A stretch of 64,000 bases of DNA, taken from assembly GCF_041897535.1 (NCBI RefSeq), contig NZ_CP169217.1, positions 1,798,001 through 1,862,000 on the forward strand. Direction: 5' to 3'. Below the pieces are notes generated by a model. The model was not told the DNA's origin. It saw only the letters and a program-made list of their open reading frames with translations, and searched no databases. Each line of letters begins with the position of its first letter. The stretch's first letter is position 1. A program made the position numbers and the translations under genes. This document shows positions 43,534 through 52,110 of the stretch, in pieces. This DNA comes from Methylomicrobium lacus_A. GTDB taxonomy: Bacteria; Pseudomonadota; Gammaproteobacteria; Methylococcales; Methylomonadaceae.

Positions 43534-44499
43534 TCAGTTGTGATGGCATGACATACAGGCGTATTCGGTTTGGAACATGACCGGATGGCTAGGACGACCG
43601 CTGGGACCCGGCGCCTCGTTGAACAAGGCGACGTTAGCCTCGGCGTCTACAATCCGCTGCTCCAGCTCATCCTTGTACAACCAACTATCGTAGGTCTTGG
43701 AAAGTCTGGCATTGGCGTAAATCTTCTGAGCCGTATGCCAATCGCCTGCTTTGGCCAGCATATCGCCCATGTTGAAGAAGAAGCCTTCGAAGTTATGAGG
43801 AGCGATATCACCGTTCCAGCAGACGCGCTTATCGCCGACCGTCGTCTCTAAATTCATGTAGGGCGTCATGTCGGGATTTTTCCGGTCGAACTTCTCCCCC
43901 ACGCATACGTCGAGGGTTTTCCACTGCCATTCGAGTGCCCTCTTGAAACGATCGGAGTTCGCCGGCAGGACACTTTCCACTAGCCCCGCCGTAACCAAGT
44001 TGAACTCAGGGAAAGCCGCGATAGACTTGCGCAAGGTGACATAACCCTTGTGCACCAGTTTTTCATCGCGATGGATGTCGCCTTCCGCCAGGGTCATGCC
44101 GCCCAGAAAGCCCAGGTAGCGCTTGTCATCCGGATTCAAACGCACGGCTTGCTGGAAATAGCTTTGCGCGACGACCGCATCTTCGATGATCGTGGGCGGG
44201 AATTGCTCCTGCCGCCATCTTTCGGTCAAATGCCAGACCTTCATGAAGCCGACATGGGCCGTGGTGACCGAATCGTTCGGATACTGCAAATGAATGCCGG
44301 TCAGCGCATTGATCACGTCAGGGATTAGCTCATACTTACCGTTATGAAAAACATCCCAAAAAAAGCCGTCTACCTGAAGCGCCGCCTCGGAACGGGCCTC
44401 CGCAGAAGGCTCCTTTTTGGCATTGCCTTGCGCCTCAACCCCCAAAGGCGCCAAGGTGAATAGCATCAGCAAAAGTTTGCAGGTTTTGTTTTTAGTCAT
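43534..44499 (-). CDS. Periplasmic helical-repeat-like protein ending in a CxxCH motif
   Basis: A 321-residue exported protein (signal KLLLMLFTLAPLGVEA). The middle is helical with TPR-like parts (AVVAQSYFQQAVRLNPDDKRYLGFLGG; DMLAKAGDWHTAQKIYANARLS). Seven residues from the end is CMSCHHN: CxxCH is the c-type haem attachment motif, unusual at the very C-terminus. Two further Cys (DVCVGEKF; KRVCWNG) may pair. Role unknown; redox modification or simply a disulfide are alternatives to haem. Confidence 0.6.
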   Translation of the reverse strand: MTKNKTCKLLLMLFTLAPLGVEAQGNAKKEPSAEARSEAALQVDGFFWDVFHNGKYELIPDVINALTGIHLQYPNDSVTTAHVGFMKVWHLTERWRQEQFPPTIIEDAVVAQSYFQQAVRLNPDDKRYLGFLGGMTLAEGDIHRDEKLVHKGYVTLRKSIAAFPEFNLVTAGLVESVLPANSDRFKRALEWQWKTLDVCVGEKFDRKNPDMTPYMNLETTVGDKRVCWNGDIAPHNFEGFFFNMGDMLAKAGDWHTAQKIYANARLSKTYDSWLYKDELEQRIVDAEANVALFNEAPGPSGRPSHPVMFQTEYACMSCHHN

Positions 44500-44566
44500 G
44501 TGGGTTCTCCCGATGTTTTGGAAAATAATCTTCTAGGTGGTAATGTCGTGTTCCTGATGCCAAGAC

Positions 44567-45349
44567 TCAACGGATGTTTTTCAAGGCGCCTTCGGTGAAA
44601 TCTTGCGCGCTCAGAGCGGCCCCGAACTGGTAGGCACTCCGGACCAAGCGCGTGGTCTTGCCGGTTTGGAGGTTTTCCATCAGCAAGTCATGTGAGCGCC
44701 AGAATTTATCCTGGTATTGCCGGTAATCATTCAGCGCCAGGGTTTTCAGCAGCGCATCCTTGCGGTCGTAAAACTCAATCTTGCGCGCCTGGTAAATCGC
44801 CTTGTCGACCCACCAAACCTGGCGGGTATAGCCTGAATATTCATACGCCGGATGTAACTCGAGGACAGCACAGTCATGGCCATCCACCGCTTCGTCGCGC
44901 AGATATTTGTAGGTGTATTTGCTCAGTTCCCAGGAAGCGATGTCTTCGAAAGCAAACTCGCTGCCGACGAAAGGACCAGTCTTGTTTACGGAAGAGATAC
45001 GCTTGACACGCTTCAGCGAAGGCAGAAAAATCCATTGGTCATCCGGCTGCACACCATGGGAATAGGTCAGCACGGCGGTGCCGCGGACATCGGGCGGATT
45101 GTCGAACAAGCCGACGTCCTTGTCGCCATCGTTGCTGACCTCCAGGGTTTTCAGGATGAAGTGGCGCTTACTCTCCTCGCCCTGGCGGTTCTTCAGGGTC
45201 ATGTCGGCCTCGTGCAGACTGTTCACGAAACCTTCGTTGCGGCGATCTATCTCACGCGCTATCTCCAGGCCGCGCTCCTCTGCAGTCTGAGCCAACGCAT
45301 TGAATGAAAGGACGCACAAGAGTATTGCAAAAACATGGCGGGTAGTCAT
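44567..45349 (-). CDS. LolA-like outer-membrane lipoprotein-sorting protein
   Basis: A 260-residue periplasmic protein: signal peptide (HVFAILLCVLSFNALA) and the LolA-like fold pattern (ADMTLKNRQGEESKR, QWIFLPSLKRVKRISSVNKTGPFVGSEFAFEDI, YEYSGYTRQVWWVDKAIYQARKIEFYDR). Proteins of this type are often encoded next to RND/MMPL exporters and are thought to carry lipids across the periplasm. Here it follows the NRPS-exporter fusion by 58 nt, fitting that role. Confidence 0.85.
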   Translation of the reverse strand: MTTRHVFAILLCVLSFNALAQTAEERGLEIAREIDRRNEGFVNSLHEADMTLKNRQGEESKRHFILKTLEVSNDGDKDVGLFDNPPDVRGTAVLTYSHGVQPDDQWIFLPSLKRVKRISSVNKTGPFVGSEFAFEDIASWELSKYTYKYLRDEAVDGHDCAVLELHPAYEYSGYTRQVWWVDKAIYQARKIEFYDRKDALLKTLALNDYRQYQDKFWRSHDLLMENLQTGKTTRLVRSAYQFGAALSAQDFTEGALKNIR

Positions 45350-45407
45350 ACGGGTTACTCCTCTAGATACTTAAAAGTGACGTTATTTGTTGGGTTATCG
45401 AAAGTTT

Positions 45408-48400
45408 TCATTTTTCGGTGGCTTCGGCCAGAGTCTTAGCCTGATAGGATCTGGCGCCGACGGGCTCTGCCTCGTTTTTTATATAGGCTGGCGCGGTAGC
45501 TCTGCGAGTTGCGGCGGACTTGGACGGGCGTACACGCAGACGCCATCCTTCGACCGCCAATAGCAAAGGCGGCAGCAGCAAGAACTCCGCGAACAGGCCT
45601 AGACCGAAAATAATCGCGGTGAGCAACCCCATTTCGGCGTTGATCTTGAAATCGGAGAGCGCCAACAGCGCAAACCCGGACATCAGGACCGCCGAGGTAA
45701 CCCAAATGGCCTTGCCGACCGACGCGAAGGCATAGCGCAGGGCATCTTCCGGCGAAAGTCCCTCATGGCGCCGGGCGTGCAGGTATTTGCCGAGGAAATG
45801 CACAGTGTCGTCGACCAGGATACCCAGTGTCATCGCCGCGACCACCGAAGAGGCAAGACCCACGCGGCCGACCCAAAGCCCCCAGATACCGAAAGCCATC
45901 GCGGCCGGAACCAGGTTGGGTATCATACTGAGCAAGCCCATCGCCGCCGAACGCAGTACGATCATCAAAATGAATGAGATCAGGAAGGTGGACAGTAATT
46001 CGCCGCTGATCATGCTGACGATGTTACGGGCACCGATATGCGCGAACATCATCGTGATTCCGGTGCCGCCGGCATGACGAAGCTCCGGGGCGTTCGTTGC
46101 GAGCCATTCGCGCGCCCGTTGTTCAAACGCCAGAATCTCGTTGGTGGACAGGCTTTTCAGCGTCGCGGTGAGCCGCGTGGCGGACTTGTCCACGTTCAGA
46201 CGATCGTTCAAGTCGAGACCGAAAGGCAATGACATCTCGTACAGCAGCAGGTATTGGGCGGTCATGTCGCGCGCTTCCGGCAGTCCATACCAGGCCGGAT
46301 CCTCGCCGTGCAGGTTTTTGTTCAGGCGTTTGATGACATCGGTGATTGAAAAAACGTGCAGTGTTTCCGGCTGCTGTCTCAACCAGTTGGCGAAATCTTC
46401 CACCTTGTTTAAAAAGGCCGGATCGGTGGCGCCGCCCGAGACGGAAGCCCCCAACGAATAATCGATGGAGTAGATGCCGGTCAAATTGTCCGTGGTAAAA
46501 TCGGTGGCATCCCGAAAATCGGTGCCGGTTGCGAAATATTTCACGAACTCATCGTTCAGCTCGTTCCGCGTAACGAAGCTGATGGAAACCCCGGTCAACA
46601 CCAGTACCGCAAGATACCAAGCCTTGCGCCGACGGATGACCAACTCGGCCAACCACATGAGCCCGGCCGGCTGCTCGGACACCTTGCGCAGCTTCGGAGC
46701 AGGAAACAGCACGGTCAATACCGGCAGCAGCGTCATCGACAGAACGAAAGCGGCGATCACCCCCATGGCGGTAATGTTGCCTAGGTCACGGAACGGCGGC
46801 GCATCGCTGAAGTTCATCGACAGAAAGCTGATCGCCGTGGTCAGGCTCGTGAAGAAGACGGCGGCGAGATTGAGCCTCAGACTGGCTTTCATGGCGCAGT
46901 GCTTGTCGAGGCCCTTACGCGCGCCGTCATAGTAGCTCATCAGCATATGCACCGAATCCGCCACGGCCAGCGTTAGCAAGATGGTCGGCGCTGGCACGCT
47001 CGAAGGGGACAGCGCGATGCCCAGCCAGCCCGCCAACCCGAGGGCGGTTAGAATGGATAAGGCAATGACCGTCACCGTGACCAGAGTGCCGACGAACGAG
47101 CGCAGGAACCATAGCAGCGCCACGACAATGATCCCCGACATCAGCGGCGTCAAAATCTGTCCGTCGTGTTCGGACGCATCGGCAAACGCGGCGTCCATCA
47201 TCACGTTGCCGGTCAAGTAGACGTTGACGTCGGGGCGTTCCGCCTCAATCCGTTCCTTGATGGCATGGCGGACGAAATCGGTCACTTCCTTGGTCTCATT
47301 CATTTGGTTCTTGCCTGGGCGCTGTACAATCACGTTGATCGCTGTGACCCGGCCCGAAGGGGAAATCAACCGCCTGACCAGTAATGGATCGGCCAAGGCG
47401 ATTTTCTTGATGTTATCGATTTCAGAGGCTTTCAAACCGGTGGCATTCTTCACCAAGTCTTCCACCGCCAATACATCGCCATCGCCCCGGCTGTATTGAA
47501 AATTGGTCAACGAATCGACACGGGTGGAATAAGGAATTTTCCATGCCTTGGCCGTGACATTCTCGACCAGGGACAGGTTATCGCCGGTAAAAACGGCCCC
47601 ATCCTTGGGAGCGAGTACGATCAGAATATTGTCGTTTTGGGTATAGGTGTTCTGGAGGTCGTCGAAGGCTATCAGCTCAGGATTGTCCTTACTGAAGAAC
47701 ATCCGGTAGTCGTTTTCGAAATGCAGACGACTAATGCCTGCCGCGGCCAAACTCACCAATAACAAGACCATCACGATAACCAGGTAACGCCGGCGCAGAA
47801 GCCAGTCGGCATAGGCACCAACTGCGCCTTGCTTACCCCTGTATGATTTCCCCGGCGCAGGCAGATCATTGGCAGCCGAGTTTTTCTGCCACGGGCTTTC
47901 CGCGTCAGCCTCTTCGGCAGCCCGCAATTCGATCTCCTTGACCGCGGCCTGTCCTGCCCATTCCAGGTGCGAGGCATCGGCCTTGACCGCCGCCTCGCGG
48001 TGGCCCGAGAGCAATGCATCGACACTGGCTGCAAGCTCCGTCACATTCGGTTCCGACAGCATGGTGATGTGATCGCCGGGTACCGTGCGCATGATCACCG
48101 GCCCCGAAGCGTAGGCTTGCCAGCCCAAGGTCTCGTCATGCTCTCCGGGCGTCGGGTATTCGGCGCCGCTGAAGTCGTATTCTGGGTGGTATTTTCCAGC
48201 CCTCAACAAGGCAATCGGCACCGGCACCGGAGCCTCCGGAAAATATTCGATACTGCCATTGGTTTTCAGCACCTCAACCAGTCCGCGTACCGGCCCTACG
48301 CCCGCTTCAGGCGGCAGGAACCCGGCCTTGTTCATCCGGTTTTTCAGATGCTCCAGCTGAGCCTCCTTATCCAGCAGCTTGATTTCTTCGTAATCGAGAT

Positions 48401-51400
48401 CGAGGCTCTGCCCGGATGATTGCTCCAGAAGTCTGCCAAGCTTGACCACCCAAGCCGCATAATCAAGACCGTGTCCCGCATCGGGCCGCTGCGCGCGCGG
48501 GGCGGGTACATTCAATACCGTCAGCAGATCCACTTCATCTCCGTCGCGAATCAGTTGCTGAGCAATTTCAAATGCCACCACCGCGCCGAAACAATGTCCG
48601 CCCAAACGGTACGGACCTTTCGGACGCACGCTGCGGATGGCATCCACATAGCAAGCGGCCATGTCTTCGACGCGATCGAACGGCACCGACTCGCCGTCCA
48701 ACCCCTTGGACTGCAAGCCATAGAAGGGCTGGTCAGCCCCCAAGTAGCGAGACAGCGGCTGAAAATACAGAACGCTGCCACCGCCTCCGGCGACAAAAAA
48801 CACAGGCGGCTTGTCACCCCCGGTCTGAATAGGCACCAGTGGAGACCAGGCGCTATCGGCCGGACGCTCCTGGCGGATTATGTTGGCCAACTGCTCGACG
48901 GTCGGAGCCTTGAACAGCGTGGACAACGGCAGAGACACATCGAGGACTTTCTGAATGTCGGCCATCAACCGGATGGCGCGCAGCGAATGCCCGCCAAGAT
49001 CAAAAAAATTGTCGAGTATTCCGACCGGATGCATGCCCAACACCTCTTCCCAAATGCTTGTCAGCGTTTTTTCCAAAGCATCCCTGGGCTCCACGATAGT
49101 TCTTTCGCCGCCAGTGCTCCAAAGCTCCGGCATCGGCAGTGCGCTCCGATCGACCTTGCCGTTGTGGTTCAGCGGCAGACGATCCAATACCACCAGCGCG
49201 GTGGGTACGAAATAATCCGGCAGCCGTTCCTTCAGAAAGCCGCGGAGTTGTTCGGAAATCTCCGATGTGACGACAGGCCCCGTGACATAACCGACCAAAC
49301 AGAGGTCGCCGGAGGGTGCGTTACGAGTCACCACGACGGCTTGTGTGACATCAGGATATTCGCAAAGGTTTTGTTCGATCTCACCGAGCTCGATACGGAA
49401 ACCGCGAATCTTGACCTGAAAGTCCAGCCGCCCCAAATGCTCAAGCACGCCGTCTTCCCGCCAACGGGCTAAATCGCCGGTTTTGTATATCCGGGCGTTG
49501 GGCTCCTTGGAAAAAGGATCGGCGATGAAGCGTTCAGCGGTCAGTTCGGCACGGTTGAGATAGCCGCGGGCTACGTTCCAGCCGCCGATATGGAGTTCTC
49601 CTGGCACCCCGATCGCGGTAGGCTGGCCCGACTTGTCCAGAATGTAAATTTGCGTGTTCAGGATCGGCTGGCCGATGTTGATATCGCCGGCATCGGCAAC
49701 CCTTGCCATAGTAGACCAAACGGTGGTTTCGGTCGGCCCGTACATATTCCATAAAGTCTTCCCTCGGCTCAGCATTTGCGCCGCCAAATCCGGCGGCAAG
49801 GCTTCGCCACCACAAAGCATATGCAAGCCGGGACTCGACTCCCAGCCGGCGCGCAACAGCATCTGCCAGGTCGACGGCGTGGCCTGCAGGAAAGTCGCAT
49901 GCTCCAACAACTTGAGCAACCGCTCCCCATTCGTGGTATCGTCGCGTCCGGCCAAAAGAACGCGCGCCCCTACCGTCAAAGGTAAGTAAAGCTCCAGAAC
50001 GGCGATATCGAAGGACAAGGTGGTAACCGCCAACAGCGAATCATCCCGGCCTATCGGCAAGGCCTTGCGCATGGCATATAAAAAGCTGGTCAGCGCGCCA
50101 TGTTCGATCTGCACCCCTTTGGGCTTACCCGTGGACCCCGAAGTATAAATGACATAGGCCAAATGACCGGCGCGCGCCTGGTGCTTCGGATTATCTGGAC
50201 AGAATCCGGCCAGCATGTCTCGGCTCGCATCCAGAGGCAACACCGGAATGGACGTTTGCGGCAATGCCTCGATACATCCTGTGCGCACCAAAATGAGTGT
50301 TGGGGTTGCGTCCTCCAGCATGAATGACAAACGCTCGGCCGGCAGCGCCGGGTCCAGCGGCAAGTAAGCACCGCCTGCCTTCAGGATGCCCAACAGGGCA
50401 ACCAGCATGTCCGGCGAGCGATCCATGCAGACCGCCACCAAAGCGTCTCGGCCGATGCCGCGTCCGCGCAGATAGTTAGCCAAGCGGTTGCTTTGCTTAT
50501 TGAGTTCGCGGTAACTCAGGTGATACTCGCCGAAGGTCAGTGCGATAGCATCCGGGGTCCGTTCTACCTGTTCCTCAATGAATTGATACATCGGACGGTC
50601 GAGATCATAGGCCTCGGCCGTATCATTGAAGGCCACAAGCATCCGATCGCGTTCCGTATTCGGCAACAGCGGCAACTGTCCGACCGGCAAGGACGGATTT
50701 TCAAGGATACCGTCAAGCAGGGTTTCGAAATGACCAACCGCGCGCTCGATGGTCGAATGATCGAACAGATCGGTATTGTATTTGAAGATCCCGGTCACCC
50801 CGATGCCTGATTCGATCATCTCCAATTCTAGATCGAACTGGCCTTCCTGTTGCGGCATGTCGTAATGCTCCACTTCCAGTCCACCAAAGGTCGTGCGTGC
50901 GGCTTGCACGGCATCGGTGACCAAATTCAGAATACCTTCCGCCCGTTGCGATTTCTGATGCACAAACGATACCTGGAACAGCGGCGAATAGCTGGGATCA
51001 CGTTTCGGCTGGAGCCGCTCGACCAGCAGCGGAAAAGGAAAGTCCTGATGCTCCAAAGCGCCGAGCACCGTATCCCTGACCTGCTCCAGAAACGCCGTAA
51101 AACGAGGGTTTCCTGATAAGGCGGCACGAAACACCAACGGGTTGACAAAATAGCCGACGACATTGGAGTAATCGCCCGTATTGCGCCCGGCCGAGGGCGA
51201 CCCGACCAGGATGTCTTCCTGCCCCGTATAACGATGCAGCAGGACCTGAAATACCGCCAGATAAAGCATGAACGGGGTCACCCCCCTGGCTTGCGCCAGG
51301 CTTCTGAGTTGCTCTACCCGTTCCGGCCGCAACGAAAATTTCCTCGACGCCCCATGCGTCGAGCGTACCGGCGGGCGCGGATGATCGGTCGGCAAATTCA

Positions 51401-52097
51401 GCGTCGGCACCTCGCCCCGCAATTGGTCCTCCCAATATTTCCACAACCTTTCACCTTCAGCGCTGGACAGAAATTCACTCTGCCACTTGATGAAGTCCTG
51501 ATAAGACTTCTCTGATCGCGGCAGCAGCGCTGTCGCCCCGCCGGTCTCGGCGGCATAAAGGGCCGCCAATTCATCCTGATTCAACCACAGCGACCAGGCA
51601 TCATAGACGATATGGTGGACGGTAATCAGGAGCACATGGTGGTCCCCGGCCAAGGAAAACAAATGGCCGCGGAACACCGGGCCGTGTTCCAGATCGAAGG
51701 GTTGCCGATAAGCCTCCTGTACCGACGTATCCAGTTGCTCATCGGACCAGCCCGAAGCGTCGACATGAACCAGCGTTACCGGCCCGGGAGCGGCGATTTC
51801 CTGCACCGGTTCGCCGTCCTTCAGCAGGAAGCGGGCGCGCAATTGTTCATGCCGGTCCACGAGGCCTTGCAAGGCCCGGCGCAAGGCGGCGACATTGACC
51901 TCCGAGCGGAAACGGGCCGTGAAGGCGACATGGTAAGCGGCGCTGTCCGGGTCCGAACGATGCAGGAAGTACAGCGCCTTCTGTCCGTAGGATAAGGCCG
52001 TCGGCTTGGCTTTGGCCGATTGGCTCAGCAATTGTTCCAGCAGGGCGCGCTTCTTTTGCAGCGATGGCGCCGAGACATGTTCTGAATGCGTTGTCAT
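45408..52097 (-). CDS. NRPS module (C-A-PCP-TE) fused to a full RND/MMPL exporter
   Basis: A 2229-residue protein, one unbroken frame. Condensation domain ~30-470, with HHIVYDAW near 160 (last active-site Gly is Ala). Adenylation ~490-985: YTSGSTGKPKG, NMYGPTETT, YKTGDLARW, NGKVDRSAL; by-eye specificity residues D-I-L-Q-L-G-M-V-W-K are close to the code I recall for glycine. Carrier ~1005-1075 (FFDLGGHSLRAI). Thioesterase ~1095-1340 with GGHCFGA, Cys in place of the usual Ser. After a ~90-residue charged linker comes an RND exporter (~1430-2195) with 12 predicted helices in two halves and the family Asp motifs (VADSVHML; LVDDTVHFL). Product made and exported by one polypeptide is the natural inference. 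Confidence 0.93.
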   Translation of the reverse strand: MTTHSEHVSAPSLQKKRALLEQLLSQSAKAKPTALSYGQKALYFLHRSDPDSAAYHVAFTARFRSEVNVAALRRALQGLVDRHEQLRARFLLKDGEPVQEIAAPGPVTLVHVDASGWSDEQLDTSVQEAYRQPFDLEHGPVFRGHLFSLAGDHHVLLITVHHIVYDAWSLWLNQDELAALYAAETGGATALLPRSEKSYQDFIKWQSEFLSSAEGERLWKYWEDQLRGEVPTLNLPTDHPRPPVRSTHGASRKFSLRPERVEQLRSLAQARGVTPFMLYLAVFQVLLHRYTGQEDILVGSPSAGRNTGDYSNVVGYFVNPLVFRAALSGNPRFTAFLEQVRDTVLGALEHQDFPFPLLVERLQPKRDPSYSPLFQVSFVHQKSQRAEGILNLVTDAVQAARTTFGGLEVEHYDMPQQEGQFDLELEMIESGIGVTGIFKYNTDLFDHSTIERAVGHFETLLDGILENPSLPVGQLPLLPNTERDRMLVAFNDTAEAYDLDRPMYQFIEEQVERTPDAIALTFGEYHLSYRELNKQSNRLANYLRGRGIGRDALVAVCMDRSPDMLVALLGILKAGGAYLPLDPALPAERLSFMLEDATPTLILVRTGCIEALPQTSIPVLPLDASRDMLAGFCPDNPKHQARAGHLAYVIYTSGSTGKPKGVQIEHGALTSFLYAMRKALPIGRDDSLLAVTTLSFDIAVLELYLPLTVGARVLLAGRDDTTNGERLLKLLEHATFLQATPSTWQMLLRAGWESSPGLHMLCGGEALPPDLAAQMLSRGKTLWNMYGPTETTVWSTMARVADAGDINIGQPILNTQIYILDKSGQPTAIGVPGELHIGGWNVARGYLNRAELTAERFIADPFSKEPNARIYKTGDLARWREDGVLEHLGRLDFQVKIRGFRIELGEIEQNLCEYPDVTQAVVVTRNAPSGDLCLVGYVTGPVVTSEISEQLRGFLKERLPDYFVPTALVVLDRLPLNHNGKVDRSALPMPELWSTGGERTIVEPRDALEKTLTSIWEEVLGMHPVGILDNFFDLGGHSLRAIRLMADIQKVLDVSLPLSTLFKAPTVEQLANIIRQERPADSAWSPLVPIQTGGDKPPVFFVAGGGGSVLYFQPLSRYLGADQPFYGLQSKGLDGESVPFDRVEDMAACYVDAIRSVRPKGPYRLGGHCFGAVVAFEIAQQLIRDGDEVDLLTVLNVPAPRAQRPDAGHGLDYAAWVVKLGRLLEQSSGQSLDLDYEEIKLLDKEAQLEHLKNRMNKAGFLPPEAGVGPVRGLVEVLKTNGSIEYFPEAPVPVPIALLRAGKYHPEYDFSGAEYPTPGEHDETLGWQAYASGPVIMRTVPGDHITMLSEPNVTELAASVDALLSGHREAAVKADASHLEWAGQAAVKEIELRAAEEADAESPWQKNSAANDLPAPGKSYRGKQGAVGAYADWLLRRRYLVIVMVLLLVSLAAAGISRLHFENDYRMFFSKDNPELIAFDDLQNTYTQNDNILIVLAPKDGAVFTGDNLSLVENVTAKAWKIPYSTRVDSLTNFQYSRGDGDVLAVEDLVKNATGLKASEIDNIKKIALADPLLVRRLISPSGRVTAINVIVQRPGKNQMNETKEVTDFVRHAIKERIEAERPDVNVYLTGNVMMDAAFADASEHDGQILTPLMSGIIVVALLWFLRSFVGTLVTVTVIALSILTALGLAGWLGIALSPSSVPAPTILLTLAVADSVHMLMSYYDGARKGLDKHCAMKASLRLNLAAVFFTSLTTAISFLSMNFSDAPPFRDLGNITAMGVIAAFVLSMTLLPVLTVLFPAPKLRKVSEQPAGLMWLAELVIRRRKAWYLAVLVLTGVSISFVTRNELNDEFVKYFATGTDFRDATDFTTDNLTGIYSIDYSLGASVSGGATDPAFLNKVEDFANWLRQQPETLHVFSITDVIKRLNKNLHGEDPAWYGLPEARDMTAQYLLLYEMSLPFGLDLNDRLNVDKSATRLTATLKSLSTNEILAFEQRAREWLATNAPELRHAGGTGITMMFAHIGARNIVSMISGELLSTFLISFILMIVLRSAAMGLLSMIPNLVPAAMAFGIWGLWVGRVGLASSVVAAMTLGILVDDTVHFLGKYLHARRHEGLSPEDALRYAFASVGKAIWVTSAVLMSGFALLALSDFKINAEMGLLTAIIFGLGLFAEFLLLPPLLLAVEGWRLRVRPSKSAATRRATAPAYIKNEAEPVGARSYQAKTLAEATEK

Positions 52098-52110
52098 GCG
52101 GTTTTCTCCG

